Assembly: GCF_017565425.1 (NCBI RefSeq)
Contig: NZ_JAGEMK010000007.1
Location: forward strand, 62,001-126,000
DNA: 64,000 bases
Source of the DNA: Actinotalea soli
GTDB lineage: Bacteria; Actinomycetota; Actinomycetes; Actinomycetales; Cellulomonadaceae
Reading direction: 5' to 3'
The position numbers and the translations under genes are program-made. Under the pieces are notes generated by a model. The model saw nothing but the letters and a program-made list of their open reading frames with translations. It ran no database searches and was not told where the DNA came from. Shown piece after piece: positions 8,410-17,726 of this stretch. How positions within the stretch are numbered: the first letter of the stretch is position 1; every line of letters starts with the position of its first letter.

Positions 8410-8632
8410 AGGCCCGAGCGAGTCGGAAATCTCGTCCTCAGCTATGACTCAGAACGGCATGTCCATGGACTGCGGTCACACCGATACGGGAAGATCAGTC
8501 AAGGCCGCGCCCCTGCCGGCCGATGACACTCATGAACGGCGAGCGCACTCGTCACCACCCACCCGGGGTGGCCGTCGGGGGGCAGGGGCGGCCACGGCCG
8601 CGAGGTGCCGATCACCTGACGAGGAGCTCGAC

Positions 8633-8740
8633 ATGGACAAGTGGCGCATCCTGCAGAACAGCACCGTCGTGCGCGTGAGCGCGAGCGCGGCCACCCTGGT
8701 GGCCGCCGCGGCGCTCGTCGGCGCAGGGCACAAGTGGTAG
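8633..8740 (+). CDS. 35-residue single-pass membrane peptide
   Basis: ATG at 8633 is preceded by GAGGAG seven bases upstream. The peptide begins MDKWRILQNSTVVRV and continues with an Ala/Val-rich hydrophobic stretch (about residues 16-32), ending GHKW. Its stop TAG lies inside the first codons of the following GGDEF-EAL gene, which suggests translational coupling. I recognise no family. It could be a small membrane regulator of the downstream protein or a leader peptide controlling its translation. The good SD and tight overlap argue against chance. Confidence 0.5.
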   Translation: MDKWRILQNSTVVRVSASAATLVAAAALVGAGHKW

Positions 8741-10800
8741 ATGTGCAGCCGCGGAGCGCGGACGGGAAGGTGGCTGGCGCCGCCGTCCCGTCCGCGCTCC
8801 TCAACGTCTACGTCGCCCTCGTCGGCGCGTTCGGTGCCGTCGCTCTCACCGCGTCCTTCGTCGGCGGCTCGTGGCCCTCGCTCACCAGCGCGGCGGCCGC
8901 CCCGATCGCCTTCCTCGCCGTCGCCGCAGTCATCGGGGAGACCCGCTCGCTCCCCGTCTCCCGCAACGAGGTCCCGGCGGAGACGATCTCCACCTCGACG
9001 CCGTTCGTCCTCGCGCTCATGGCCTTCGGCGGCGTCGCCGTCGCGGTCGCTGTCCAGGCCGTCGCCAGCCTCATCGACGACCTGGTCAACCGCCGCCCGC
9101 TGCGCAAGTCGGCCTTCAACACCGCCCAGTACGCCGTGAGCGTGGTCGTCGGCAGAGCCGTCTACGCCGGCATGACCGACGTCCCCTTCTTCGGAGGGCC
9201 TGCTCGGGTCGACGTCGACCACCTCGGCGCCCTCCTCACGGCAGGTGTCGTGATGGTCGTGGTCAACCGCGTGCTCGTCGCCGGCGTCGTCTCTCTCGCG
9301 ACCCGACGCCCCGTGGGCGCCATCATCCGAGAGGACGGGTGGTCCGTCACCGCCACCCACATGGTGCTGCTCTCGATCGGCGCTGTCGCCGCCCTCGTCG
9401 CGCAGGACGGGGCCGGGGTGCTCGCCCTCCTCGCCGGGCCTGTCGTCGCCGTGTACCTGACCGCAGCCTCAGCCGTGCGGAGCACCCACCAGGCCACGCA
9501 CGACTCCCTCACCGCGCTCGGCAACCGTGACCGCCTGTACCGCGAGCTCGACCGGCTCCAGGAGCTCAGCGGCCGGACGCCCTCGGCCGCCCCCGGGCTC
9601 GTCCTGGTGGACCTCGACCACTTCAAGGACATCAACGACACCCTCGGCCACCCGGTGGGCGACCAGCTGCTCCGCCAGGTCGCCGCCCGGCTCGTGTCCT
9701 CCCTCGAGGACCCGACCGCGGCGCACCGCCTCGGCGGGGACGAGTTCGCCGTCGTCGTCGCCGGCGGTCTCGAGGAGACCCAGCGCACAGCCCGCGCCCT
9801 GCTGGCCTCGCTCGAGGCCCCGATGCGGGTGGGTGAGCTCGAGCTGCTCGTCCGCGCGAGCGCCGGCGTGGCCGTCGCCCCCGAGCACGGGGCCGACGCC
9901 GAGACCCTCATGAAGAACGCCGACATCGCGCTCTACCAGGCGAAGGTCGACCGCGACCGGATCGTCACCTACTCGAGCGAGTTCGACGTCAACACCGTCG
10001 AACGCCTCCAGCTCCTCGCCGACCTGCGCACCGCGATCGAGACCGGTGAGCTGGGGGTGCAGTACCAGCCCCAGGTCGACCTGGCCTCACGCACCGTCGT
10101 GGGGGTCGAGGCCCTCATCCGCTGGCAGCACCCGACCCGCGGACCGGTCTCCCCCGACGACTTCATCCCCCTGGCCGAGAACTCCGGGCTCATCGCCGCG
10201 CTCACCTTCCACGTGCTCGACGCCGCCCTCGCCGAGCTCGCCCGCTGGCGCGCGGCGGGTCACGACGTCCGTCTCGCGGTCAACCTCTCGGCCCGGCACC
10301 TCTCCGACCTGGCCCTCCCCCGTCAGGTCACCGAGGCGCTGCTGCGCCACGACGTCCCGGCCCCCTCCCTCGTCCTCGAGGTCACCGAGACGGGCATCCT
10401 CTCCGACCCGGCCCGGGTCGACGCCGTCATCGCCTCGCTGCGGGCCCTCGGTGTCGCCATCGCCGTCGACGACTACGGGACGGGCCACGCCTCGCTCAGC
10501 TACCTCAAGCGCCTCGAGGTCGACGAGCTCAAGATCGACAGGTCCTTCGTGAGCGACATGGGCCGGGTCAGCCACGACTACATCATCGTGCGCTCGACCA
10601 TCGCCCTCGCCCGTGACCTGGGCCTCCGGGTGATCGCCGAGGGCATCGAGGAGGAGGAGACCGCAGTCTCGCTGCACGCCCTGGGGTGCTGCATCGGCCA
10701 GGGCTTCCACCTGGGCCGTCCCACGAGTCCCGTGGCGATCCTCGAGCGTCTCGACGCCGAGCGCCAGGTCGCCCTGCCGACGCCGACCGGTCCACGCTGA
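8734..10800 (+). CDS. Membrane-anchored GGDEF-EAL c-di-GMP turnover protein
   Basis: About 688 residues: four to six membrane segments (residues 20-260), a GGDEF domain (TALGNRDRLY near 265, intact LGGDEF at about 333) and an EAL domain (VEALIRWQHP near 458, DDYGTGHASLSYLKRLEVDE, KIDRSF). Both catalytic signatures are intact. It synthesises and/or hydrolyses cyclic di-GMP at the membrane. The GTG at 8734 overlaps the stop of the 35-residue peptide; GTG 8743 is an alternative start, and similarity only becomes clear after about residue 15. The architecture repeats that of 1507-3819, but the sensor regions differ. Confidence 0.88.
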   Translation: MVDVQPRSADGKVAGAAVPSALLNVYVALVGAFGAVALTASFVGGSWPSLTSAAAAPIAFLAVAAVIGETRSLPVSRNEVPAETISTSTPFVLALMAFGGVAVAVAVQAVASLIDDLVNRRPLRKSAFNTAQYAVSVVVGRAVYAGMTDVPFFGGPARVDVDHLGALLTAGVVMVVVNRVLVAGVVSLATRRPVGAIIREDGWSVTATHMVLLSIGAVAALVAQDGAGVLALLAGPVVAVYLTAASAVRSTHQATHDSLTALGNRDRLYRELDRLQELSGRTPSAAPGLVLVDLDHFKDINDTLGHPVGDQLLRQVAARLVSSLEDPTAAHRLGGDEFAVVVAGGLEETQRTARALLASLEAPMRVGELELLVRASAGVAVAPEHGADAETLMKNADIALYQAKVDRDRIVTYSSEFDVNTVERLQLLADLRTAIETGELGVQYQPQVDLASRTVVGVEALIRWQHPTRGPVSPDDFIPLAENSGLIAALTFHVLDAALAELARWRAAGHDVRLAVNLSARHLSDLALPRQVTEALLRHDVPAPSLVLEVTETGILSDPARVDAVIASLRALGVAIAVDDYGTGHASLSYLKRLEVDELKIDRSFVSDMGRVSHDYIIVRSTIALARDLGLRVIAEGIEEEETAVSLHALGCCIGQGFHLGRPTSPVAILERLDAERQVALPTPTGPR

Positions 10801-10803
10801 CCG

Positions 10804-11367
10804 GTGCTCCTCGCCGTCGCGTGCCTGGTCGCGGTCCTCTCCCCGCTGCTCGTCGGGCGGTGGCCGGCGGGGCTGGTGCTGCACCGTTGGCGCCGGCCAT
10901 GGCTCGTCTGGGTCGCCCTGCTCGTGCAGAGCGTGGCCCTCACGGCGCCCCTGCCCCGCGGCCTCGTCGCAGGGCTGCACGTCGCGACCTACGGCCTGGC
11001 CCTGGTGTTCCTGTGGACCAACCGGCAGATCCCCGGGGTGCTGCTCGTCGGGCTCGGGACGGCCTCGAACGCCCTCGGCATCGCGGTCAACGGCGGGGTG
11101 CTGCCGGCATCGCCCGAGGCCGCCGCCGCCGCGGGCCGCGCCACCCGCGAAGGCTTCTCCAACACGGCGGTCCTCGACGACCCGCGCCTACCCTGGCTCG
11201 GTGACGTCGTCGCCTGGCCCGCTCCCCTGCCCCTGGCCAACACCGCCAGCGTGGGGGACGTCCTGGTCCTGCTCGGCGTGGTCCTCGCCACGTGGAGCAG
11301 CACCCGTCGGCTCGGTCGACCGGCCGCACCACCGGGACCCCGGTCGGGCGAGGTGACGGCGGGATGA
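10804..11367 (+). CDS. DUF5317-type membrane protein
   Basis: The 187-residue protein has four to five hydrophobic segments and the central NALGIAVNGGVLPAS motif typical of the DUF5317 family of small actinobacterial/Firmicute membrane proteins. Function is unknown. It begins with GTG four bases after the stop of the GGDEF-EAL gene, and its own stop overlaps the next ATG (ATGA), so 8633-12032 reads as one operon. Confidence 0.7.
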   Translation: MLLAVACLVAVLSPLLVGRWPAGLVLHRWRRPWLVWVALLVQSVALTAPLPRGLVAGLHVATYGLALVFLWTNRQIPGVLLVGLGTASNALGIAVNGGVLPASPEAAAAAGRATREGFSNTAVLDDPRLPWLGDVVAWPAPLPLANTASVGDVLVLLGVVLATWSSTRRLGRPAAPPGPRSGEVTAG

Positions 11368-12032
11368 CCACGATCCCGCTCGACGCCCCGGGCCCCGGCT
11401 GCGAGCCCCTCGCCCCGGGCCTGCTCGCCGAGCCGGTCGCCGCCGTCACGAGCCTGGCCTTCGTCGTGGCCGCCCTGGTGATCGTCCTGACGACGCGCGG
11501 CCGGTCCGGGTACGCGCTGCTCGTCGCGGGCGTGGGGGTCGGGTCGGTGATCGCCCACGGCCCCGACCCCGCCTACGCCGACCTCGCCCACGACCTCCCG
11601 CTGGTGGCGACCCTCGCCTTCGTCGCGGCCGACTCCGCGGCAGCCCTGCGGCGGCGGTCGCGCTCGTGGTGGTGGTGGGCCGGCCCGACGGTCGCCCTGG
11701 TCCCCCTCATCCTTCTCGCCCCGCGGATCGCGGACCTCGCCCAGGCAGGGATCGCCGTCCTCGCGGTGGCGCTCACCGTGTGGCGCGCCGCCCGGGACCC
11801 TGCGTCGCGGACCCGGATCGCCTGGACCGTGGGGCTGCTGGCCGTGGGGGCGGTCATCGGCACCCTCTCGCGCGCGGGAGGGCCGCTGTGCGTCCCGGAG
11901 AGCGTGATCCAGGGGCACGCGGTCTGGCACGTGCTGGCCTCGGCAGCCCTCGTGGTCCTGGCCCCGGCCCTCGCGCCGGTCACCCGTTCGCGCGGCCAGG
12001 GCCCCTGGTCGGCGCGCCGCTCGTCCTGGTGA
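11364..12032 (+). CDS. Seven-helix membrane protein, ceramidase/CREST-like
   Basis: The 222-residue polytopic protein has about seven hydrophobic segments. Two histidine-bearing stretches, IAHGPDPAYADLAHDLPL near residue 65 and QGHAVWHVLAS near residue 187, resemble the Ser-Asp-His metal site of the CREST superfamily (alkaline ceramidase, PAQR receptors, hemolysin III), predicted membrane hydrolases. The ATG overlaps the upstream TGA, fixing the start. The substrate is unknown, and the assignment rests on motif spacing only. Confidence 0.5.
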   Translation: MTTIPLDAPGPGCEPLAPGLLAEPVAAVTSLAFVVAALVIVLTTRGRSGYALLVAGVGVGSVIAHGPDPAYADLAHDLPLVATLAFVAADSAAALRRRSRSWWWWAGPTVALVPLILLAPRIADLAQAGIAVLAVALTVWRAARDPASRTRIAWTVGLLAVGAVIGTLSRAGGPLCVPESVIQGHAVWHVLASAALVVLAPALAPVTRSRGQGPWSARRSSW

Positions 12033-12179
12033 CCCGGGTGCTGACCAGCACGGGGGCCAGGCTCTCGGCCCCCTCGGCGAGGGTCGGGGTAGCCGAGACG
12101 TCACGCGGCCACCCCACCGGGACCGAGGTCGACGCCGGGGTGCGGCACCGGCCGTCGGTGGTCGCCGCGACAATGGGGC

Positions 12180-13844
12180 GTGACCTACCTGGTGCTCGTC
12201 GACGACCCGACGCGGCCCGGCGCCGTCGTCGTGCACGAGGTCACCGACGCCGGTGAGCTCGTCGCCTCGGTGGGCGTGACCGCAGCCGAGCTGCCCGGCC
12301 TCGTCGCTGCACGCGAGGCCCAGCGTCCGCGGTGGGTGTGGGACGACACCGCCCGCCGGTACCCACCGCTGCTCGCCGCGGGGGTCCAGGTGGCCCGGTG
12401 CCACGACCTGCGTCTGTGCCACGCCGTGCTGCGACGCAGCGCCCGCTGCCAGGACTCGGCCCTGGCGCGGGCGGCCCCGGGGCCCTGGGACGGACCTCGA
12501 CCCGACGGGCAGCACGCGCAGGCCGCGACGCTGTTCGACGACGCGCCGTCCTCGGGCGAGGTCACCGAGCTCGACCCGCTCACCGAGCTGCGGCTCCAGC
12601 TCGCCGCGGTGGCCGGCTCGACCGCACCGGGCCGACTGCGCCTGCTGCTCGCCGCGGAGTCCACCGGTGCGCTGATCGCCGCCGAGATGCGGCACGACGG
12701 GATGCCCTGGAGCACCGAGGTCCACGACGAGCTGCTGACCCGACTGCTGGGTGAGCGCCCACGCCACGGCGGCCGCCCACCCCGGCTGGCGGCCCTGGCC
12801 GAGCAGGTCCGCGCGGCTCTGGACCAGCCGGCCCTCAACCTGGACTCCCAGCCCGACCTGCTCCGCGGACTGCGGTCGGCAGGCCTCGACGTCGCCTCGA
12901 CCCGCACCCACGAGATCCGCGCACTCGTGCACCCGGCCGTCGGTCCGCTGCTCGAGTACAAGAAGCTGGCCCGACTGCTCAGCGCGAACGGCTGGACCTG
13001 GATGGAGGCATGGGTCCGCCACGGCCGCTACCGCCCGGACTACGTCCCGGGCGGGGTGGTCACGGGGCGGTGGGCGACGAGCGGAGGCGGGGCCCTCCAG
13101 CTCCCGGCGAGCATCCGTGCGGCGGTCCGTGCCGACCCGGGCTGGAAGCTCGTGGTCGCCGACGCCGCCCAGCTCGAGCCCCGGGTCCTCGCGGCGATGT
13201 CAGGCGACCGCGCGATGGCCGCCGCGGGGCGCGAGGCCGACCTGTACCAGGGGGTCGTGGACGCGGGGATCGTGCACACCCGCGAGCAGGCCAAGTACGC
13301 GATGCTCGGAGCCATCTACGGCGCCACCACGGGGCCGAGCGCGGTGCTGATGCCGCAGCTGGCCCGCGCCTACCCTCGCGCCGTCGAGCTGGTCGAGGCG
13401 GCCGCCCGGGACGGCGAGCGCGGCGCCGTCGTCTCGACCTGGCTGGGCCGCTCCTCCCCCGCGCCCGGACCGGTCTGGGGCGCCGCCGTGCAGGCCGCGG
13501 TGAGCGAGGACGCCGAGGCCGACGCCGTCAGGGACGCCCGACGACACCGCCGCGACTGGGGACGGTTCACCCGCAACTTCGTGGTCCAGGGCACCGCCGC
13601 CGAGTGGGCCCTGTGCTGGATGGCGGCGCTGCGGCGCCGGCTCCGCGAGATCGAGGGGAGGCCGCACCTGGTGTTCTTCCTGCACGACGAGGTCATGGTG
13701 CACACCCCGACCGGGGCCGCAGCCCTGGTCGCCGACGCCGTGCGCGAGGCTGCCGCCGAGGCCGGACGGCTGCTGTTCGGGTCCAGCGCCGTCGAGTTCA
13801 CCCTCGACGTGTCCGTGGTCGACGCCTACGACGAGGCGGGCTGA
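12180..13844 (+). CDS. PolA-like bifunctional 3'-5' exonuclease/DNA polymerase
   Basis: A 554-residue family A polymerase, shorter than Pol I and lacking the 5'-3' exonuclease. The polymerase core is clear: GRWATSGGGALQLP, motif A VVADAAQLEPRVLA (DYSQIELR in Pol I), motif B KYAMLGAIYGATTG, and motif C FFLHDEVMVHTP. The N-terminal 200 residues occupy the place of the 3'-5' exonuclease domain but look degenerate. Actinobacteria commonly carry this second PolA-like enzyme; its role is not settled (repair or translesion synthesis are possible). The GTG start follows a GACAAT hexamer by five bases and may be leaderless. It converges with the GNAT gene 10 bp downstream. Confidence 0.85.
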   Translation: MTYLVLVDDPTRPGAVVVHEVTDAGELVASVGVTAAELPGLVAAREAQRPRWVWDDTARRYPPLLAAGVQVARCHDLRLCHAVLRRSARCQDSALARAAPGPWDGPRPDGQHAQAATLFDDAPSSGEVTELDPLTELRLQLAAVAGSTAPGRLRLLLAAESTGALIAAEMRHDGMPWSTEVHDELLTRLLGERPRHGGRPPRLAALAEQVRAALDQPALNLDSQPDLLRGLRSAGLDVASTRTHEIRALVHPAVGPLLEYKKLARLLSANGWTWMEAWVRHGRYRPDYVPGGVVTGRWATSGGGALQLPASIRAAVRADPGWKLVVADAAQLEPRVLAAMSGDRAMAAAGREADLYQGVVDAGIVHTREQAKYAMLGAIYGATTGPSAVLMPQLARAYPRAVELVEAAARDGERGAVVSTWLGRSSPAPGPVWGAAVQAAVSEDAEADAVRDARRHRRDWGRFTRNFVVQGTAAEWALCWMAALRRRLREIEGRPHLVFFLHDEVMVHTPTGAAALVADAVREAAAEAGRLLFGSSAVEFTLDVSVVDAYDEAG

Positions 13845-13854
13845 GGCCTGTCCG

Positions 13855-14958
13855 TCAGGGAGTGACGGGCAGGTCCCGGTGCCAGGACTGCGTCACGTAG
13901 GAGGTGACGAACCCCGTGGACCGGTAGAGGTCGACCGCGCCGGTCGGCGAGTCGGCGTCGACCTCGAGGCCCACCCGGTCGCGTCCGCGCTCGGCCGCGT
14001 CGGCGATCACCGTGGCCAGCAGGGCCTTGGCAGCACCACGCCCCCGGGCCGAGCGCAGCACCCCGAGGTACTCGACGTAGCTGCCCTCGGACCCCGTGCC
14101 GTCGCCCAGGGCGACCGAGCCGACGAGGGCACCGGCCGGTCGGGGGCCCGTGTCCCCCTCGTCGTCGGTGATCTCGGCGATCCACCAGTGGTCCCACCGG
14201 TGGCCGGGGTCCTCGCGGAGCCGGGTCACGAACTGGTCGAAGGTCTCGGGGTGGTAGTTGAAGTGGTCGGTGAAGGCCTCCTCGAGCACGTCGTGCACGG
14301 TGCGGAGGTCGGTCTGCTCGGGCATCCCGTCCTCGCCGCGCCGCACGCTCCGGACGGCCAGGCCCGTGCCCGGTTCGACGGCCGCTGCGGGGGCGGGGTC
14401 CTCGGCGGTGACCGGGCGGCTCATCTGGAACCAGGTCCGCGTCAGGGCGTAGCCCGCCGCCTCGAGCCATGCCTGCTGGCGCTCGTCCTGCTCGAAGGAC
14501 CCGCTGTCCATCTGCGTCTCGACGACCCCGCGGCCGCGCGCGAGGTCGCTGGCTGCCGTCGCGGCCCACGCGAAGAGGTCCGCAGCGATCGGGTCAGCGA
14601 CCGCGCGCTCGAGGTCGGGGTCCACGACCACGGAGATCACCACGCGGGCCGCCGCGCGGTCGTGCACCGTGGCCCAGGCACGCGGCACCCCCGCCTCGTC
14701 CCGCAGGACGAGGTGCTCACGCAGGTCGGAGCGCTCTCCGGCGACCGACGTCTCGACGTCGCGCTCGGTCGCGGCGGCGCGTCCACGGGCAGCGAGCTCG
14801 TGGCGGCGCAGCAGGGCGGTCAGCCCGGGCACCTCGGCCGTCGAGGGCACGACGGCCGACCACCCGGGGAGCGTCGGTGGGCGACCGTGGTCGGTCCTCG
14901 TGCTGGCGGGGCTGGCAGGGCGGCCGGTCAGTGAGCTCACCGAGGGATTCTCTCGCAC
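13855..14958 (-). CDS. Tandem-GNAT acetyltransferase
   Basis: A 367-residue protein with two GNAT folds in tandem, the layout of mycothiol synthase MshD and Eis-like enzymes. The C-terminal half has a good acetyl-CoA loop, LGVLRSARGRGAAKALL, followed by GLEVDADSPTGAVDLYRSTGF, typical of active GNATs. The N-terminal half lacks a clear pyrophosphate loop. The substrate cannot be read from the sequence. Start is uncertain between GTG 14958 and GTG 14940; neither has a strong SD. Confidence 0.75.
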   Translation of the reverse strand: MRENPSVSSLTGRPASPASTRTDHGRPPTLPGWSAVVPSTAEVPGLTALLRRHELAARGRAAATERDVETSVAGERSDLREHLVLRDEAGVPRAWATVHDRAAARVVISVVVDPDLERAVADPIAADLFAWAATAASDLARGRGVVETQMDSGSFEQDERQQAWLEAAGYALTRTWFQMSRPVTAEDPAPAAAVEPGTGLAVRSVRRGEDGMPEQTDLRTVHDVLEEAFTDHFNYHPETFDQFVTRLREDPGHRWDHWWIAEITDDEGDTGPRPAGALVGSVALGDGTGSEGSYVEYLGVLRSARGRGAAKALLATVIADAAERGRDRVGLEVDADSPTGAVDLYRSTGFVTSYVTQSWHRDLPVTP

Positions 14959-14998
14959 CCGGGGCCTGCGGGACGACCTCGTCCGGGCGACGAGGGGC

Positions 14999-15421
14999 TC
15001 AGACGGTGCGCACCGTCACCGGGACCCCCGCCTCGACCGTCCGAGAGACGGTGCACGCTCGGTCGTGGGAGACCTGCAGCGCCCGGGGCAGGGCGGCGCG
15101 GGCCGAGTCCCCGTCCGCACCCTCGGGGAAGGCGATCGTGAAGGTGAGCTCGATGTCCCTCAGGATGTTCCCCGAGTCGTCGCGGACCTTCTCGGCCCCG
15201 ACCGTGGCCCGGAAGGTGGTGGGCTCGGCGCGGCGGCTCGTCAGGGCGTCGACGTCGACCGCCGAGCAGCCCGCGATCGCCGCGAGGAGCAGCTCGACGG
15301 GGGTGAACTCGGACGTCGAGCCGGTGCCCATCTGCAGGGTCCCGCCCCGCTCGTTGGTCGCGCGGTAGGTGCCTGTCTCGACCCGCTCGAGCTCGACATG
15401 ACGGTGCGTGGAGGTGCTCAT
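14999..15421 (-). CDS. OsmC-family peroxiredoxin-like protein
   Basis: 140 residues, the normal OsmC/YhfA length. The two redox cysteines are visible in LLLAAIAGCSAVDVD and HDRACTVSRT. OsmC proteins reduce organic hydroperoxides or act in related thiol chemistry. The ATG at 15421 has GAGGA eight bases upstream. It lies 40 bp upstream of, and in the same direction as, the tandem GNAT gene, so the two may be cotranscribed. Confidence 0.88.
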   Translation of the reverse strand: MSTSTHRHVELERVETGTYRATNERGGTLQMGTGSTSEFTPVELLLAAIAGCSAVDVDALTSRRAEPTTFRATVGAEKVRDDSGNILRDIELTFTIAFPEGADGDSARAALPRALQVSHDRACTVSRTVEAGVPVTVRTV

Positions 15422-15657
15422 GCGGTGATCCTCGCACCCGGCAGCCCCTGGGTCACGGCCGCCCCCCGCTGCTGCGTCCCGCCATCGCCCCCGCTCCGGA
15501 CCCCGCAGCCCCCGGCTCGTCGAGGTGCGGCCGCGCGGCCGTCGGTCCGTGTTCACCTGCCGGGCCAGGACCGTTCAGCCCGCCCTGGCAGCGTCGGGGC
15601 TCCGTGGGCCGACGGCACGAGCCGGGGCCCGAGGCACCTGTCACATGAGGAGAACCC

Positions 15658-16458
15658 GTGTCCTGGTACGACCCGTCCGCCCCACCCCTGGTCATCTCGC
15701 ACCGCGGGGACCACCGCCACCACGTCGAGAACACCCTGCCCGCGATCGAGGCCGCGATGCTGGGCGGGGCGGACATGGTCGAGATCGACGTCCAGCTCGC
15801 TGCCGACGGGGCCGTGGTGGTCCACCACGACGCGACGTTCAGCCGCTTGTGGGACGACCCCCGCCCCGTGGCCGCTGTCGACACCGCGGCCGTGCGGTCC
15901 CTGGGCGCCGAGGACCGCCGCGTCCCGCTCCTGGTGGACGCCCTCGATCTCTCGCGCAGCACGGGGGTCCCGCTGGTCATCGACCAGAAGACCCCCGAGG
16001 TCGCGGCAGCGGCCGCCCTCCTGGTGCAGGGCGTCGGCATGAGTGAGCAGACAGGGTTCTGCGGGGAGCTCGGTGGTCTGTGGCAGGTGCGCCACACGAC
16101 CCCCGGGGCGCGCATCTTCTACAACGCCGTGGGCCTGGCCCCGCCGGACGTGCGCGTCCTCGGGCTGCTGCGCCCGGAGCTGTACAACCCGGAGCACTCG
16201 ACCCTCGCCCCGATCCTGGTCGACGCCCTGCACGGGCTGGGTATCGGCGTCTCGTGCTGGACCCCGAACGCCCGGCACGACATCGAGCGGATGCTGGGCA
16301 TGGGGCTCGACGCGATCATGTCCGACGACCTGCCGCTGCTGCGCTCGGTCGTGGACGGCACGGACTGGCGGGCCGCGCGAGGCGCCGCCCAGGGCCCCGC
16401 GCGGACCAGCGCCGCCGACGACGCCGCGCAGCCCGCCGGCTCCCTCGTCGAGGTCTGA
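15658..16458 (+). CDS. Glycerophosphodiester phosphodiesterase family protein
   Basis: The 266-residue TIM-barrel enzyme hydrolyses glycerophosphodiesters to glycerol-3-phosphate and an alcohol. Motifs: ISHRGDHRHHVENTLPAIEAA with the catalytic His-Arg and metal Glu, VEIDVQLAADGAVVVHHD with the metal ligands and second His, and WTPNARHDIERMLGMGLDAIMSDD at the C-terminus. There is no signal peptide, so it is cytoplasmic. The GTG start follows GAGGAGAACCC. The gene ends at a strong bidirectional terminator. Confidence 0.92.
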   Translation: MSWYDPSAPPLVISHRGDHRHHVENTLPAIEAAMLGGADMVEIDVQLAADGAVVVHHDATFSRLWDDPRPVAAVDTAAVRSLGAEDRRVPLLVDALDLSRSTGVPLVIDQKTPEVAAAAALLVQGVGMSEQTGFCGELGGLWQVRHTTPGARIFYNAVGLAPPDVRVLGLLRPELYNPEHSTLAPILVDALHGLGIGVSCWTPNARHDIERMLGMGLDAIMSDDLPLLRSVVDGTDWRAARGAAQGPARTSAADDAAQPAGSLVEV

Positions 16459-16484
16459 CCGGCAGCCTCCTGCCTCACCCACGC

Positions 16485-16525
16485 CGAAGGGCCCGTCCGG
16501 TGACGATCACCGGACGGGCCCTTCG
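16485..16525. terminator. Strong bidirectional terminator hairpin
   Basis: A perfect 19-bp stem (16485-16503 with 16507-16525) around a CGA loop lies between two convergent genes, the GDPD and the sugar ABC ATPase. Poly-T is absent, as is frequent in high-GC actinobacterial terminators. Confidence 0.85.
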
Positions 16526-16588
16526 TCTCGTGCGCAGCTCTCCGTGGGTCCCGGCGTCCGTCATGCCGAGCCCTGCGCGCCCGACGGT

Positions 16589-17692
16589 TCAGCGCAGGGC
16601 GTCGCCGTCCGGCCCGAAGAGCAGCACCTCGTCGAGGTGCGTCCGCAGCACGAGCGGCTGCCCCTCGGTCACGACCTGACGCTTGCCCACCCGCACCACG
16701 AGGTGCCCGGCGCGGACGCTGACCCCCGGGGTGAGGTTGGTGGGGTCGGCGAAGACGAAGGTCTCCGACCCCATCCGCTCGATCCGGGTCACCCTGGCGG
16801 CGAGGTCACCTGCCCGAGGCGGTTCGCCGTCGGCGACGACCTCGAGCCCCTCGGGACGGATGCCCACGGTGACCTCCGAGGGACCGGGCCCCTGGGCCGC
16901 GACCATCAGCTCGAGGGAGTCGCTCACGACGGCTCGTCCCTCACGGACCGGGACGGCGTCCACGAGGTTGATCGCCGGCGAGCCGATGAACCCGGCCACG
17001 AAGGTGTTCCGTGGCCGCTCGTACAGCTCGGTGGGGCTGCCGACCTGCTGCAGCTCCCCGTCGAGGAGAACGCACACCCGGTCCCCCATCGTCATCGCCT
17101 CGGTCTGGTCGTGGGTGACGTAGACCGTGGTCGTGCCGAGGCGGCGCTGCAGGCCCGCGATCTCGGCCCGGGTCGAGACGCGCAGCTTGGCGTCGAGGTT
17201 GGACAGCGGCTCGTCCATGCAGAAGACCTTGGGGTTGCGCACGATCGCGCGTCCCATGGCCACCCGCTGCCGCTGCCCGCCGGACATCCGCGAGGGACGT
17301 CGGTCGAGCAGGTCCTCGAGCTGCAGGATCCGCGCCGCCTCCGCCACGCGCGCCCTGGTCTCGGCCTTGGAGACCCCCACGTTGCGCAGGGCGAAGCCCA
17401 TGTTCTCCCCCGCCGTCATGTTGGGGTAGAGGGCGTAGCTCTGGAACACCATGGCGACGTCCCGGTCCCGGGCCCGACGCGTGGTCACGTCAGCCCCGTC
17501 GATCAGGACCCGTCCGCCGGTCACAGGCTCGAGCCCGGCGAGCATCCGCAGGCTCGTGGACTTCCCGCAGCCCGAGGGGCCCACGACGACGAGGAGCTCG
17601 CCGTCGTGGACCTCGAGCTCGAGCCGGTCCACCGCGGGGCGCGTGCTCTGGGGGTAGGTCCGGGAGGCTCCCTCGAAGGTCACCGTGGCCAT
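16589..17692 (-). CDS. Sugar ABC transporter ATPase (MalK/MsmK/UgpC type)
   Basis: 367 residues. Walker A GPSGCGKST (about 39-47), Q-loop MVFQSYALYP, signature MSGGQRQRVAMGRAI, Walker B VFCMDEPLSNLDAKLR and H-loop VYVTHD are intact, followed by a C-terminal TOBE-like domain (GIRPEGLEV) typical of MalK-type carbohydrate importers. It is the only ATPase in the 16.6-26.3 kb sugar region, so it may energise both permease pairs. The ATG at 17692 has GGGAG seven bases upstream. Last gene of its operon, 34 bp after the binding-protein gene. Confidence 0.93.
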   Translation of the reverse strand: MATVTFEGASRTYPQSTRPAVDRLELEVHDGELLVVVGPSGCGKSTSLRMLAGLEPVTGGRVLIDGADVTTRRARDRDVAMVFQSYALYPNMTAGENMGFALRNVGVSKAETRARVAEAARILQLEDLLDRRPSRMSGGQRQRVAMGRAIVRNPKVFCMDEPLSNLDAKLRVSTRAEIAGLQRRLGTTTVYVTHDQTEAMTMGDRVCVLLDGELQQVGSPTELYERPRNTFVAGFIGSPAINLVDAVPVREGRAVVSDSLELMVAAQGPGPSEVTVGIRPEGLEVVADGEPPRAGDLAARVTRIERMGSETFVFADPTNLTPGVSVRAGHLVVRVGKRQVVTEGQPLVLRTHLDEVLLFGPDGDALR

Positions 17693-17726
17693 GTCACTCC
17701 CTCTCCTCCGCGACGGGCCGGCTCGA

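Noticed and set aside
8444-8632. Possible c-di-GMP riboswitch or upstream coding start before the GGDEF-EAL gene
   Set aside because: The GEMM core elements and conserved A-rich loops are absent, and the 98-codon frame starting at 8444 has no SD or coding bias before the 35-residue peptide.
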